A DNA stretch of 37,953 nt, taken from Pantoea stewartii subsp. stewartii. GTDB taxonomy: Bacteria; Pseudomonadota; Gammaproteobacteria; Enterobacterales; Enterobacteriaceae. Positions within the stretch are counted from its first letter, which is position 1; the number at the start of each line of letters is the position of its first letter. The position numbers and the translations under genes were made by a program. This document shows, piece by piece, positions 1 through 8,959 of the stretch. Under the pieces are notes generated by a model. That model had not been told where the DNA came from, did not search any database, and saw only the letters and a list, made by a program, of their open reading frames with translations. Location: positions 1-37,953 of the forward strand of contig NZ_VZPF01000051.1 of NCBI RefSeq assembly GCF_008801695.1, in the 5' to 3' direction.

Positions 1-251
1 GGATGGTTATCCCATCAGAACTAATAACTTGTCGGCTGGATTGCCATCCACAAGGTAGTTGTAAAAGTGTCTTAAGTGAGGGCATAACATTATCCATAAC
101 TTAAAACAGCTTAGATCCTTGTTAACTAGAAAGTTTCATTAGTTTTCATCCACCCAAGTTGCGGAAGACCCATTTTTTTGTCATAAAAAGCGGGTATCAC
201 ACAGCGTTAACCAGATGTAACTCCGCATCTGCATCCGCTAAGAGGTACGGC
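1..251. other. Upstream region of the phosphate transporter gene
   Basis: This is the window edge before the first gene. It is AT-richer than the coding DNA that follows and presumably carries the promoter of the pit-ppk2 pair. I see no convincing Pho box, terminator or small gene in it. An open frame runs into the transporter from an ATG at 159, but it lacks a good ribosome binding site and its extra 31 residues are not membrane-like, so I treat it as non-coding leader. Confidence 0.4.
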
Positions 252-1856
252 ATGAGCGAAAACAGTTTATCCTCTTCAGGCACGACGCAGGGACGTCCCG
301 ATTTCAACGGCAAAGGCAGCCGCGCAACCAAAACGGCTTTTTATGTCCTGTTAATAGCCGGTCTGGCCTTTGCCGGATTTAATCTGTTTCACGATGTGGA
401 AAAAACTAACACGCCCGTCACCAGTTATGTGCCTTTCTTTCTGCTCGGCCTGGCGCTGCTGATTGCGCTGGGCTTTGAATTCGTTAACGGGTTTCACGAT
501 ACCGCCAACGCGGTCGCTACGGTGATCTACACGCATTCGCTGACGCCCGGTGCGGCCGTCGTCTGGTCAGGGCTGTGCAACTTTCTTGGCGTGATGCTTT
601 CCAGCGGCGTGGTCGCGTTTGGCATTATTTCGCTTCTGCCCGTCGAACTCATCCTGCAGGCCAGCAGCGGCAACGGCTTTGCCATGATTTACGCCCTGCT
701 GTTCTCGGCGATTATCTGGAATCTGGGCACCTGGTACTTTGGCCTGCCCTCGTCGTCGTCACATACTTTAATTGGCTCGATTATTGGCGTAGGTGTGGCG
801 AATGCGATGTTGCATGGTCGCAGTGGCCTGAGTGGCGTTGACTGGGATCAGGCGCTGAAGGTCGGCTATGCCTTACTGCTCTCGCCCGTCGTGGGCTTCG
901 TCTGCGCCGCCCTGCTGCTGTGGGCCATGAAGCTGTTGATTCGTAACCGCCAGTTGTACGAAGCCCCGCACAGCAACGAGCCGCCGCCGGTCTGGATTCG
1001 TGGCCTGCTGATTCTGACCTGCACCGGCGTCTCCTTTGCTCACGGGTCGAATGACGGGCAGAAAGGGATGGGACTCATCATGCTGATCCTGGTCGGCACC
1101 ATGCCCATCGCCTATGCACTGAACCGTTCACTTCCGCCCGAGCAAATCCCGCGCGTTGCCGCACTGAGTGACGTGACGGCGCGCCAGTTACTGCATATTC
1201 AACCGGCCGCCACGCCCGCCCCGGATTCACGCAATGTGTTGACGGCCTTTGTCAGCACTGACACGGTCAATCCGAACGTCTTGCCCGCGCTTGGCATGAC
1301 GTTACGGGATATCAGCGACCAGATTCGCCGCTACGGCTCGATGGACAATATTCCGGCCCAGTCCGTGACCAATACCCGCAATCAAATGTACCTGGCCGCA
1401 GAATCGATCAAGCACCTGCAAACCGCCCATGTCTCGCTCCCCGATGAGACGGCACGTAACCTGAAGGCGGTGAAAACAGAGCTGGACAGCGCCACACGCT
1501 TTATTCCGATGTGGGTGAAGGTGGTGGTGGCAATCGCGTTGGGGCTGGGCACCATGGTGGGCTGGCGACGTATTGTGGTCACCGTGGGTGAGCGCATCGG
1601 CAAAACCCATCTGACCTATGCGCAAGGGGCCAGCGCCGAACTGGTGGCAATGGCGACCATCGGCGCGGCCGATGCCTTTGGTCTGCCGGTCTCCACGACG
1701 CATGTGCTCTCATCCGGCGTGGCGGGCACCATGGCGGCGAACCGCTCTGGCCTGCAGATGTCCACCCTGCGCAATCTTGCCGTCGCCTGGATATTGACGC
1801 TGCCGGTCTCGATTTTACTTTCTGCCCTGCTCTACGGGCTGTTCATTCATATCTGA
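252..1856 (+). CDS. PiT-family inorganic phosphate transporter
   Basis: Inner-membrane low-affinity phosphate (metal-phosphate) symporter of the PiT family, 534 residues. The two family signatures are visible: GFEFVNGFHDTANAVAT at about 74-90 and SFAHGSNDGQKGMG at about 261-274, each inside a block of hydrophobic helices. A long hydrophilic segment at about 292-420 separates the two halves. The start at 252 is chosen because AAGAGGT lies just upstream; an ATG at 159 would add 31 non-membrane residues. E. coli PitA is about 499 residues, so this protein is somewhat longer, mostly in the middle loop and N-terminus. The next gene, ppk2, starts 14 bases after the stop, so the two are probably co-transcribed. 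Whether it is a PitA or PitB ortholog cannot be decided here. Confidence 0.93.
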   Translation: MSENSLSSSGTTQGRPDFNGKGSRATKTAFYVLLIAGLAFAGFNLFHDVEKTNTPVTSYVPFFLLGLALLIALGFEFVNGFHDTANAVATVIYTHSLTPGAAVVWSGLCNFLGVMLSSGVVAFGIISLLPVELILQASSGNGFAMIYALLFSAIIWNLGTWYFGLPSSSSHTLIGSIIGVGVANAMLHGRSGLSGVDWDQALKVGYALLLSPVVGFVCAALLLWAMKLLIRNRQLYEAPHSNEPPPVWIRGLLILTCTGVSFAHGSNDGQKGMGLIMLILVGTMPIAYALNRSLPPEQIPRVAALSDVTARQLLHIQPAATPAPDSRNVLTAFVSTDTVNPNVLPALGMTLRDISDQIRRYGSMDNIPAQSVTNTRNQMYLAAESIKHLQTAHVSLPDETARNLKAVKTELDSATRFIPMWVKVVVAIALGLGTMVGWRRIVVTVGERIGKTHLTYAQGASAELVAMATIGAADAFGLPVSTTHVLSSGVAGTMAANRSGLQMSTLRNLAVAWILTLPVSILLSALLYGLFIHI

Positions 1857-1870
1857 CCAGGTGAATTGTC

Positions 1871-2788
1871 ATGGCAACACACGACAACAGTTTCAATCGC
1901 GACGCTTTTAATCAGCGTTTAATGCAGGAGTTCTATGACAGCTACGACGAAGAGCTGGAGCTGGAGCTCGACGATCTGCGCTTTAGCGAGGCCGCGCCCA
2001 CGGGCAGCGATGAAAAAGCCTGGCGCCGTCGTTATTTTCGCGAGCTGCTGCAGTTGCAGGGCGAGCTGGTGAAGCTACAGGACTGGGTAATGCGCACCGG
2101 CCATCGGCTGGTCATTCTGTTTGAGGGCCGCGATGCGGCCGGTAAAGGAGGCGTGATTAAGCGCATTACGCAACGCCTTAATCCGCGCACCTGCCGGGTG
2201 GCTGCGCTGCCCGCGCCCAACGATCGTGAAAAAAACCAGTGGTACTTTCAGCGTTATATCGCGCATTTGCCCGCCGCGGGCGAGATGGTGCTGTTCGACC
2301 GCAGCTGGTACAACCGGGCAGGCGTGGAGCGCGTCATGGGATTTTGCAGTGATGCCGACGTGGCGGAGTTTTATCGCAGCGTGCCCGAGTTTGAAAAAAT
2401 GCTGACCCGCAGCGGGATTCAAATCATTAAGTACTGTTTTTCGATCACGGACGAGGAGCAGGAGCTGCGCTTCATGAGCCGTATCCACGATCCCCTCAAG
2501 CAGTGGAAGCTCAGCCCAATGGATCTGGAAAGCCGCCGCCGTTGGGAAGATTACACGGAAGCAAAAGAAGAGATGCTGAGCCGCACCCATATTCAGGAAG
2601 CCCCCTGGTGGGTTGTTCAGGGCGTAGACAAGAAACGGGCGCGCCTTAACTGCATCAGCCACCTTTTGCAGCAGGTGCCTTATGAAGCCGCCCCACACGA
2701 CGAAATCATTCTGCCGCCGCGTGAACGCTCACAGGACTACCACCGCAACGAGGTGCCGGAAAATATGATCGTGCCAGAAAAGTATTGA
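1871..2788 (+). CDS. ppk2: Polyphosphate kinase 2 (PPK2 family)
   Basis: Cytoplasmic kinase of the PPK2 family, which transfers phosphate between polyphosphate and nucleoside diphosphates or monophosphates. The Walker A-like loop GRDAAGKGG is at about 86-94 and the Walker B/lid region FDRSWYNR at about 142-149, both diagnostic of PPK2 and unrelated to PPK1. The protein has 305 residues with a single PPK2 domain and an acidic N-terminal stretch (about 25-40). AGGTG precedes the ATG. It sits 14 bases behind the phosphate transporter, which suggests that imported phosphate and polyphosphate turnover are coupled. Whether it favours GTP/ATP synthesis from polyphosphate (as class I enzymes commonly do) or works on NMPs cannot be read from the sequence alone. 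Confidence 0.93.
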   Translation: MATHDNSFNRDAFNQRLMQEFYDSYDEELELELDDLRFSEAAPTGSDEKAWRRRYFRELLQLQGELVKLQDWVMRTGHRLVILFEGRDAAGKGGVIKRITQRLNPRTCRVAALPAPNDREKNQWYFQRYIAHLPAAGEMVLFDRSWYNRAGVERVMGFCSDADVAEFYRSVPEFEKMLTRSGIQIIKYCFSITDEEQELRFMSRIHDPLKQWKLSPMDLESRRRWEDYTEAKEEMLSRTHIQEAPWWVVQGVDKKRARLNCISHLLQQVPYEAAPHDEIILPPRERSQDYHRNEVPENMIVPEKY

Positions 2789-2794
2789 TCGCGT

Positions 2795-2813
2795 GCGCGG
2801 CTAAGCGCCGCGC
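2795..2813. terminator. Hairpin between convergent ppk2 and dusC
   Basis: A 7-bp GC-only stem (GCGCGGC / GCCGCGC) with a 5-base loop lies in the 27-base gap between two converging genes. There is no clear T-tract on either strand, so termination activity is inferred from position only. Confidence 0.4.
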
Positions 2814-2815
2814 TG

Positions 2816-3805
2816 TCACGCTCTAACTTCCGGTGAGGCTGAAGAGAACTGACAGGTCTGCCGCTGTAATGCCGCATAGCGGTCAATCGCCGTAGCAATA
2901 TCGGCTGAGGTTTTTAAGGCGCGAATCTCAGCGAACAGCTCACCCGCTTCGACGTAGGCTTTACGCAAATAGCCCAGCCACTGTTTGATACGTGCGACAT
3001 GGTACATGCCCGTATCACCCTGTTTTTCAAGCCGGGTATATTGTTGCAGGAGCACCACCACCTCCGGCCAGGCCATGGGCGCATCATTGTATTTGACGAC
3101 CCGGCTCAGGTTAGGCACGTTAAGCGCACCACGCCCAATCATCACCGCATCACAGCCTGTGATTCGCAGACAATCCTGGGCGCTTTGCCAGTCCCAGATT
3201 TCGCCATTCGCGATAACCGGAATAGACAGTCGCCGACGAATCTCGCCAATCGCCTGCCAGTTAATAGCCTCAGCACGGTAGCCGTCTTCTTTGGTACGGC
3301 CGTGGACGACCAGTTCGCTGGCACCTGCCTGCGCTACCGCATCCGCAATTTCCATGCTGCGGGCGCTGGAATCCCAGCCCAGGCGCACCTTAACCGTAAC
3401 GGGCAAGGAGTCAGGTACAGCTGCCCGCATGGCTTTGGCCGCGCGGTAGATTAAGTCGGGATCTTTTAACAGCGTCGCCCCGCCGCCGCTGCCGTTGACC
3501 AGCTTCGACGGGCAACCGCAGTTCAGATCCACGCCCCACGAGCCCAGCTCAACCGCGCGGGCCGCGTTTTCCGCCAGCCACTCGGGATGTTGCCCCAGCA
3601 GTTGCAGACGAACCAGCGTACCCGACGGCGTCCGGCTGGCATGATGCAGTTCGGGACAAAGGCGATAGAAGGATTTTACCGGCAGCAGTTGGTCGACGAC
3701 GCGCAAAAATTCCGTGATGCACAAATCGTAGTCGTTGACGTCCGTCAACAGCTGGCGCACCAGAGAATCCAGTACGCCCTCCATGGGTGCCAGTAAAACC
3801 CGCAT
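2816..3805 (-). CDS. dusC: tRNA-dihydrouridine(16) synthase DusC
   Basis: FMN-dependent enzyme that reduces uridine (position 16 in E. coli) to dihydrouridine in tRNA D-loops. The N-terminus [11 protein letters not shown] is the family's flavin-binding start, and DLNCGCPSK carries the catalytic cysteine at residue 98. [10 protein letters not shown] and the phosphate-binding VIANGEI and MIGRGAL segments of the TIM barrel follow. It has 329 residues, slightly longer than the roughly 315 of E. coli DusC because of a C-terminal extension. The ATG lies two bases past the rhlE stop, so it is probably expressed with rhlE. DusC is favoured over DusA/DusB by the overall sequence recalled for the E. 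coli protein. Confidence 0.92.
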   Translation of the reverse strand: MRVLLAPMEGVLDSLVRQLLTDVNDYDLCITEFLRVVDQLLPVKSFYRLCPELHHASRTPSGTLVRLQLLGQHPEWLAENAARAVELGSWGVDLNCGCPSKLVNGSGGGATLLKDPDLIYRAAKAMRAAVPDSLPVTVKVRLGWDSSARSMEIADAVAQAGASELVVHGRTKEDGYRAEAINWQAIGEIRRRLSIPVIANGEIWDWQSAQDCLRITGCDAVMIGRGALNVPNLSRVVKYNDAPMAWPEVVVLLQQYTRLEKQGDTGMYHVARIKQWLGYLRKAYVEAGELFAEIRALKTSADIATAIDRYAALQRQTCQFSSASPEVRA

Positions 3806-3807
3806 AA

Positions 3808-5157
3808 TCAGACGTTTCCGCTGCGTTTAGGCGCGGGCCGACGTGGACGAGACGCAGGCTTGTCAGACTGGCCCGCTGCGGGTCCCTGACGACGCGGCTG
3901 CGCACGCTTGTCCCCTTGAGGACGCGCCGCGCCGGCACCTTGTCCGCCCTGCCCCCGACCACGGCCGCGTGAAGACGGTGACTGGCGGCCGTTCACAATC
4001 GGTTCCGCTTTGATGCTGGGATCCGGCTCATAGCCCGGCACAGCCAGTCGTGGAATTTCACGCTTCAGCAAGCGCTCAATATCACGCAACAGTTTGTGTT
4101 CGTCGACGCAAACCAGCGACAGCGCTGCACCCGTTGCGGCGGCACGACCGGTACGCCCAATGCGGTGTACGTAGTCTTCAGGCACGTTTGGCAATTCATA
4201 GTTCACGACGTGCGGCAGTTCTTCAATATCCAGACCGCGGGCCGCGATATCCGTCGCAACCAGCACACGAATCGCGCCGGATTTGAAGTCGGCCAGTGCT
4301 CGGGTACGTGCGCCCTGACTCTTGTTACCGTGGATGGCGGCGGCCGTAATGCCATCTTTGCCCAGCTGTTCGGCAAGGTGATTGGCACCGTGCTTGGTGC
4401 GGGTAAAGACCAGCACCTGCTGCCAGTTACCTTCGCCAATCAGTTGAGACAGCAGTTCCCGCTTGCGCTTTTTGTCAACAAAATGCACCTGCTGAGAAAC
4501 CTGCTCAGACGCGGTATTGCGGCGCGCGACTTCAACCTGCTCCGGGTTGTGCAGCAGTTTTTCTGCCAGGGTTTTGATCTCATCTGAGAACGTCGCCGAG
4601 AACAGCAGGTTCTGACGTTTAGCTGGCAGTTTGGCCAGTACGCGGCGGATATCGTGGATAAAGCCCATATCAAGCATGCGATCCGCTTCATCCAGTACCA
4701 GCACTTCAACCTGAGACAGGTCAACGGCGTTTTGATGAGCCAGATCCAGTAGACGGCCCGGCGTGGCCACCAGAATATCGACGCCGCCGCGCAGCTTCAT
4801 CATCTGCGGGTTGATGCTGACGCCGCCAAACACCACCAGCGAACGCAGCGGAAGATATTTGCTGTAGTCGCTGACGTTTTCACCGACCTGAGCGGCCAGT
4901 TCACGGGTCGGTGTCAGAATCAGCGCGCGCACCGGACGACGGCCGCGCACTGTTCCGGTATTCGCGGACAGTTTCTGTAATAAAGGTAAGGTAAACCCGG
5001 CGGTTTTGCCGGTGCCGGTCTGGGCGCTTGCCAGCAGATCGCGGCCGGACAGCACAACAGGAATCGCCTGGCGCTGAACAGGCGTCGGTTCGCTGTAGCC
5101 CTGCTCAGCTACCGCACGCAGAATATCGGCACTCAGGCCGAGAGAGTCAAAAGACAT
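3808..5157 (-). CDS. rhlE: ATP-dependent RNA helicase RhlE
   Basis: DEAD-box RNA helicase acting in ribosome assembly and RNA turnover. The motifs appear in order: Q motif around [10 protein letters not shown] (25-33), motif I AQTGTGKT (45-52), PTRELA (83-88), TPGR (132-135), DEAD (156-159) and SAT (187-189), then ARGLD and HRIGRTGR in the second RecA domain. After about residue 380 the protein becomes an Arg/Gly/Gln-rich basic tail typical of RhlE and probably used to hold RNA. It has 449 residues, against about 454 in E. coli. dusC follows after two bases, so an RNA helicase and a tRNA modification enzyme probably share one transcript. Confidence 0.96.
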   Translation of the reverse strand: MSFDSLGLSADILRAVAEQGYSEPTPVQRQAIPVVLSGRDLLASAQTGTGKTAGFTLPLLQKLSANTGTVRGRRPVRALILTPTRELAAQVGENVSDYSKYLPLRSLVVFGGVSINPQMMKLRGGVDILVATPGRLLDLAHQNAVDLSQVEVLVLDEADRMLDMGFIHDIRRVLAKLPAKRQNLLFSATFSDEIKTLAEKLLHNPEQVEVARRNTASEQVSQQVHFVDKKRKRELLSQLIGEGNWQQVLVFTRTKHGANHLAEQLGKDGITAAAIHGNKSQGARTRALADFKSGAIRVLVATDIAARGLDIEELPHVVNYELPNVPEDYVHRIGRTGRAAATGAALSLVCVDEHKLLRDIERLLKREIPRLAVPGYEPDPSIKAEPIVNGRQSPSSRGRGRGQGGQGAGAARPQGDKRAQPRRQGPAAGQSDKPASRPRRPAPKRSGNV

Positions 5158-5339
5158 GACGAGTATTACTCCGGTCCACTCTGACCGCGTTTGGCGGTGT
5201 AGTTTTCAGAGGGATAGTGACGCCAGCTGAGGCTGACGCGTGAAAAGGGTGCAAACTACGATGCATAAGCGGCGGAGTGTAACAGCTTTACTGCCCCTGT
5301 GCGAGATAGCTCACAATTGATTACATATCTCCCAACGAC

Positions 5340-5366
5340 AAAAGCCACCTTGCGGTGGCTTTTTTA
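5340..5366. terminator. Intrinsic terminator downstream of ybhQ
   Basis: AGCCACC / GGTGGCT stem (5343-5349 with 5354-5360) around a TTGC loop. T-runs occur on both strands: TTTTT on the plus side and TTTT on the minus side. It lies 16 bases beyond the ybhQ stop, so its main job is probably to end ybhQ transcription on the minus strand. Confidence 0.8.
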
Positions 5367-5381
5367 GCGCGACAGCCTGAT

Positions 5382-5774
5382 TCAGCTGCGTTTTTTCTCA
5401 ATGCGTCCTGCCGGCTCTTTCGCCAGCAACGACACCAGCGCGGGCCCCAACAACATCACCACGCCAAGGCTGGCTAACAGTAAGTTATTGTGGAAAATGC
5501 GCGACACCAGGAACAGCGTCATCATCGCGGCACCGAAATAGTACGTGGTGGTCGCTTCTTCCAGGTAATCAACCAGGGTACGTAAACGGGCACTACGCTG
5601 CGTGATCAGCATGGCGATAAACACCGCTGCATAGGCCACCACCAGGGTACTGCACACTTCGACCAGTGCTTTATGTTTCCAGCCCCAGACCAGTGCGGCA
5701 ATCACCAGCAGGTGCATCGCGATGTGGGCCCAGGTTTGACCGGTAATGATTTGAAAGCGATTCGACAATTTCAT
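5382..5774 (-). CDS. ybhQ: YbhQ family inner-membrane protein
   Basis: Small integral membrane protein of unknown function, 130 residues, with about four hydrophobic segments (roughly 15-32, 38-58, 75-92 and 96-115). EEATTTYYFGAAMM and LLGPALVSLLAKE match the conserved parts of E. coli YbhQ as I recall it. The ATG at 5774 is preceded by AGGAGAG; an upstream ATG at 5813 would add 13 residues with no ribosome site and is rejected. It is transcribed divergently from ybhP and ends at an intrinsic terminator. No catalytic motif is visible. Confidence 0.85.
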   Translation of the reverse strand: MKLSNRFQIITGQTWAHIAMHLLVIAALVWGWKHKALVEVCSTLVVAYAAVFIAMLITQRSARLRTLVDYLEEATTTYYFGAAMMTLFLVSRIFHNNLLLASLGVVMLLGPALVSLLAKEPAGRIEKKRS

Positions 5775-5951
5775 TTCTCTCTCCTGCAGACCTGGCACGT
5801 TGCACAAATGCAACCGTAACCGGCCAGGGCCGGTTTCTCAATGTAAAGCAAATTTCAGATAACGCCCTAATTATTCCTCTTCTTCACCCTCCATTTGTGA
5901 CAAAGACTACACTTTGTTGTTGATGAAGATGAAAAGGAGCGCGTCGCGAGT

Positions 5952-6713
5952 ATGCCACAAATCAAGCAAGGATTTTCATTTAAAGTCCTGACGATTAATA
6001 CCCATAAAGGTTTTGCCCCGTTTAACCGACGCTTCATCTTGCCCGAATTGCGTGAAGCGGTGCGCGCAACGTCAGCAGATATCGTTTTTTTGCAGGAGGT
6101 GATGGGAACCCATGACATTCACCCTCTGCAACATGAAAACTGGCCTGATACCTCCCACTACGAGTTTCTGGCCGACACGATGTGGAACGATTTTGCCTAT
6201 GGGCGCAATGCGGTTTACCCGGAAGGACATCATGGCAACGCCGTGCTGTCGCGTTTTCCCATTGCTGAGTACGACAATCGCGATGTTTCAATTGCCGGGA
6301 GCGAAAATCGCGGCATGTTGCATTGCCAGCTTACCCTGCCCGATGGCCGGGGCACGCTGCATGTCATTTGTGTGCACCTGGGGCTGAAAGAGGCGCACCG
6401 TCGTGCCCAGTTGGCGATGTTAAACGACATGGTGATGGCGTTACCCGCTGACGCACCTGTTGTCGTCGCCGGTGACTTTAACGACTGGCAGGGGCGAGCC
6501 AACAACATACTGCAAAAAGGGGCGGGACTAAAAGAGGTCTTTAGCCTGAAAAGCGGACGACCTGCGCGGACGTTTCCGGCACGCTTTCCCCTTCTGCGAC
6601 TGGATCGTATTTACGTGCGCAATGCGACGATCAGTCAACCCTGGGCATTGCCGCGTAAACCCTGGTCACACCTTTCCGATCACGCGCCGCTGGCGGTGGA
6701 GATCCATCTATGA
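5952..6713 (+). CDS. ybhP: Endonuclease/exonuclease/phosphatase family protein YbhP
   Basis: Member of the EEP (DNase I-like) metal-dependent phosphoesterase superfamily. The metal and active-site motifs are all present: LTINTHKG near the N-terminus, [34 protein letters not shown] and the terminal LSDHAPL. Its 253 residues equal E. coli YbhP. The stop overlaps the clsB start by four bases (ATGA), so it is translationally coupled to cardiolipin synthase B. A role on a phospholipid-related substrate has been suggested by that neighbourhood but cannot be shown here. The gene is expressed divergently from ybhQ. Confidence 0.93.
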   Translation: MPQIKQGFSFKVLTINTHKGFAPFNRRFILPELREAVRATSADIVFLQEVMGTHDIHPLQHENWPDTSHYEFLADTMWNDFAYGRNAVYPEGHHGNAVLSRFPIAEYDNRDVSIAGSENRGMLHCQLTLPDGRGTLHVICVHLGLKEAHRRAQLAMLNDMVMALPADAPVVVAGDFNDWQGRANNILQKGAGLKEVFSLKSGRPARTFPARFPLLRLDRIYVRNATISQPWALPRKPWSHLSDHAPLAVEIHL

Positions 6714-7954
6714 ATTTTGAGTGGCAAGACGGCAACAAACTGCGCCTGCTGGAAAACGGGGACGCATTTTTCCCCCGGGTGTTTGGCGCAATTTCACGTG
6801 CCGAACACAGCATACTGCTGGAAATCTTTATCCTGTTCGAAGACGATGTGGGCAACGCCCTGCACAAGGTGCTGCTGGCGGCGGCGCAGCGCGGCGTCAA
6901 GGTCGAAATGATGGTCGATGGCTACGGCTCCTCCGAGCTGTCCCAGAGTTATGTCAACAGTCTGACGCAGGCGGGCGTGCGCTTTATCTATTACGATCCG
7001 CGTCCGCTGATCATGGGCATGCGAACTAACGTCTTTCGCCGTCTGCACCGTAAAACTGTGGTCGTGGACGGCGTTATCGCCTTTGTCGGCGGCATCAACT
7101 TTTCCGCCGAGCACTACACGGATTTTGGCCCGGAAGCCAAACAGGATTATACCGTGGAGGTCAAAGGTCCGGTGGTCGCCGACATTACCCGCTACCTGCA
7201 AGAGGCGATTGGCAGTCAGGCTACCACTCGCCGCTGGTGGGGACAGCGTTCACATCGTCCGGCCAAAAACACCCTGCCCGGCGACGCGCAGGTCCTGTTT
7301 GTCTATCGCGACAACGATCAGCACCGGGATGATATTGAGCAGCATTATCTGGACATGCTGCGCACCGCCAAACAGGACGTCATTATCGCCAATGCCTACT
7401 TTTTCCCTGGCTACCGTTTGCTTAAGGAGATGCGCAATGCGGCACAGCGCGGCGTACGTGTGCGACTGATTGTGCAGGGTGAGCCGGATATGCCGATTGT
7501 GAAAGTGGGCGCTGAGCTGCTTTATAACTATCTGGTGGATGCGGGCGTGGAAGTCTATGAATATTGCCGCCGACCGCTGCATGGCAAAGTGGCGGTGAAA
7601 GATCAGCAGTGGGCTACCGTTGGCTCAAGCAACCTCGATCCCTTGAGTTTGTCCCTCAATCTTGAAGCCAACCTGATCATTCACGATCGCAACTTTAACC
7701 AGACATTACGCGATAATCTTGAGCATTTACTGGCTGAAGACTGTCAGCGCGTCGAAGAGGATAAGTTACCACCACGCACCTGGTGGCAGCTGACGAAAGG
7801 CGTTGTCGTGTTCCACTTTCTGCGTCACTTCCCGGCTATCGCCGGCTGGTTACCGGCGCATACGCCAAAGCTGGCTCAGGTGGATCCGCCGGTTCAGCCC
7901 GAAATGGAGACGCAAGATCGCGTCGAAGCCAACAATGAAGGAGCCAATTCCTGA
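6710..7954 (+). CDS. clsB: Cardiolipin synthase B
   Basis: Phospholipase D superfamily enzyme that makes cardiolipin from phosphatidylglycerol at the inner membrane. Two HKD motifs are complete: H113-R-K115 with D120 (followed by AFVGGIN), and H291-G-K293 with D298 (followed by [12 protein letters not shown]). It has 414 residues, against 413 in E. coli ClsB, and no N-terminal membrane helices, which distinguishes it from ClsA. It overlaps ybhP by four bases upstream and ybhN by one base downstream, so the three form one tightly coupled envelope-lipid operon. The last 30 or so residues are Pro/Gln/Glu-rich and look unstructured. Confidence 0.96.
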   Translation: MNFEWQDGNKLRLLENGDAFFPRVFGAISRAEHSILLEIFILFEDDVGNALHKVLLAAAQRGVKVEMMVDGYGSSELSQSYVNSLTQAGVRFIYYDPRPLIMGMRTNVFRRLHRKTVVVDGVIAFVGGINFSAEHYTDFGPEAKQDYTVEVKGPVVADITRYLQEAIGSQATTRRWWGQRSHRPAKNTLPGDAQVLFVYRDNDQHRDDIEQHYLDMLRTAKQDVIIANAYFFPGYRLLKEMRNAAQRGVRVRLIVQGEPDMPIVKVGAELLYNYLVDAGVEVYEYCRRPLHGKVAVKDQQWATVGSSNLDPLSLSLNLEANLIIHDRNFNQTLRDNLEHLLAEDCQRVEEDKLPPRTWWQLTKGVVVFHFLRHFPAIAGWLPAHTPKLAQVDPPVQPEMETQDRVEANNEGANS

Positions 7955-8892
7955 TGGCAAACACGCACCCACGCTGGAAACTGGCAAAAAAAATCCTGAC
8001 TGGGCTCTTCTTCGTCGCCGTCATTGTGTTGCTGGTGATCTATGCACGCAAAGTGAACTGGGATGACGTCTATAAGGTCATTGTTAACAACAACCGCTTT
8101 GTGGTGCTGACCGCGGCGGCACTGGTTGTCGTCAGTTATCTGGTTTACGGCTGCTACGACCTGATTGGTCGGGCCTACTGTGGTCATAAGCTGGCCAAAC
8201 GTCAGGTGATGCTGGTGTCATTTATCTGCTACGCCTTTAATCTGACGCTCAGTACCTGGGTTGGCGGTGTCGCTATGCGCTACCGGCTCTATTCGCGGCT
8301 CGGCCTGGACAGTGCGACGATTACGCGCATTTTCTCCCTCAGCATCGCCACTAACTGGCTGGGCTACATCCTGCTGGCGGGCGTGATCTTCAGTGCAGGC
8401 CTGGTTCCGATTCCCGGCGGCTGGTTTATCGGCGAAACCACACTACGGCTTATTGGTGCCGCGCTGCTGGTGCTCGTTGTGTTTTATCTCTGGGCCTGCG
8501 CGTTTTCTAAACGTCGTCGCTGGAAAGTGAAAGGGCAAACCCTGCAGTTGCCTTCCCTGCGCATGGCGCTGTTTCAGTTTGCCGTCTCCTGCGCCAACTG
8601 GCTGGTTATGGGCACGATTATCTGGCTGCTGCTGGGCCGGGATGCCGGTTATCCCATGGTGCTGGGCGTACTGTTAATCAGTAGTATCGCAGGCGTAATT
8701 ATTCATATTCCGGCGGGGATTGGGGTGCTAGAAGCGGTATTCGTGGCGTTGCTGAGCGGCGAGAACCTTTCACACGGGACCATCATCGCCGCGCTGCTGG
8801 CTTACCGCGTGCTGTACTTTAATTTTGCCGTTGCTCCTGGCACTGGTGCTGTATCTGGGGCTGGAGAGCCGCGCGAAACATATGCGCCATAA
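7954..8892 (+). CDS. ybhN: YbhN-like flippase-fold membrane protein, 3' frameshifted
   Basis: Inner-membrane protein of the YbhN/lysylphosphatidylglycerol-flippase-like family, with about eight hydrophobic helices; conserved stretches include SFICYAFNLTLSTWVGG and IIHIPAGIGVLEAVF. The open frame gives 312 residues, but after AYRVLYF (codon 289) it changes to an unrelated polar tail. Reading from 8825 in the next frame gives LPLLLALVLYLGLESRAK and then a basic tail to a TAG at 8918-8920. This is the C-terminus expected for the family and would make about 321 residues (E. coli about 318). One extra base in 8818-8826 explains this. The last helix is therefore lost in the product as written, through mutation or sequencing error. 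Its ATG overlaps the clsB stop. Confidence 0.9.
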   Translation: MANTHPRWKLAKKILTGLFFVAVIVLLVIYARKVNWDDVYKVIVNNNRFVVLTAAALVVVSYLVYGCYDLIGRAYCGHKLAKRQVMLVSFICYAFNLTLSTWVGGVAMRYRLYSRLGLDSATITRIFSLSIATNWLGYILLAGVIFSAGLVPIPGGWFIGETTLRLIGAALLVLVVFYLWACAFSKRRRWKVKGQTLQLPSLRMALFQFAVSCANWLVMGTIIWLLLGRDAGYPMVLGVLLISSIAGVIIHIPAGIGVLEAVFVALLSGENLSHGTIIAALLAYRVLYFNFAVAPGTGAVSGAGEPRETYAP

Positions 8893-8925
8893 GAACGAGC
8901 AGAAGCTACAAAAATCGTAGTAAAC

Positions 8926-8959
8926 GGCTGCTCTGGTTCACCAGAGCAGCCTGTTTTTT
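8926..8959 (+). terminator. Intrinsic terminator after ybhN
   Basis: Perfect 11-bp stem, GGCTGCTCTGG (8926-8936) and CCAGAGCAGCC (8941-8951), with a TTCA loop and a T6 tract at 8954-8959. It starts six bases after the TAG that ends the frame-restored ybhN, which supports that TAG as the original gene end. The T-tract overlaps the ybhL stop codon on the other strand. Confidence 0.92.

Noticed and set aside
159..251. N-terminal extension of the phosphate transporter
   Set aside because: No ribosome site at 159 and no conserved residues; AAGAGGT precedes the ATG at 252.
2075..2698. 207-codon open frame on the minus strand across ppk2
   Set aside because: It lies entirely inside ppk2, whose motifs are complete. 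The antisense protein has no recognisable domain and no ribosome site, and reflects GC-biased codon positions.
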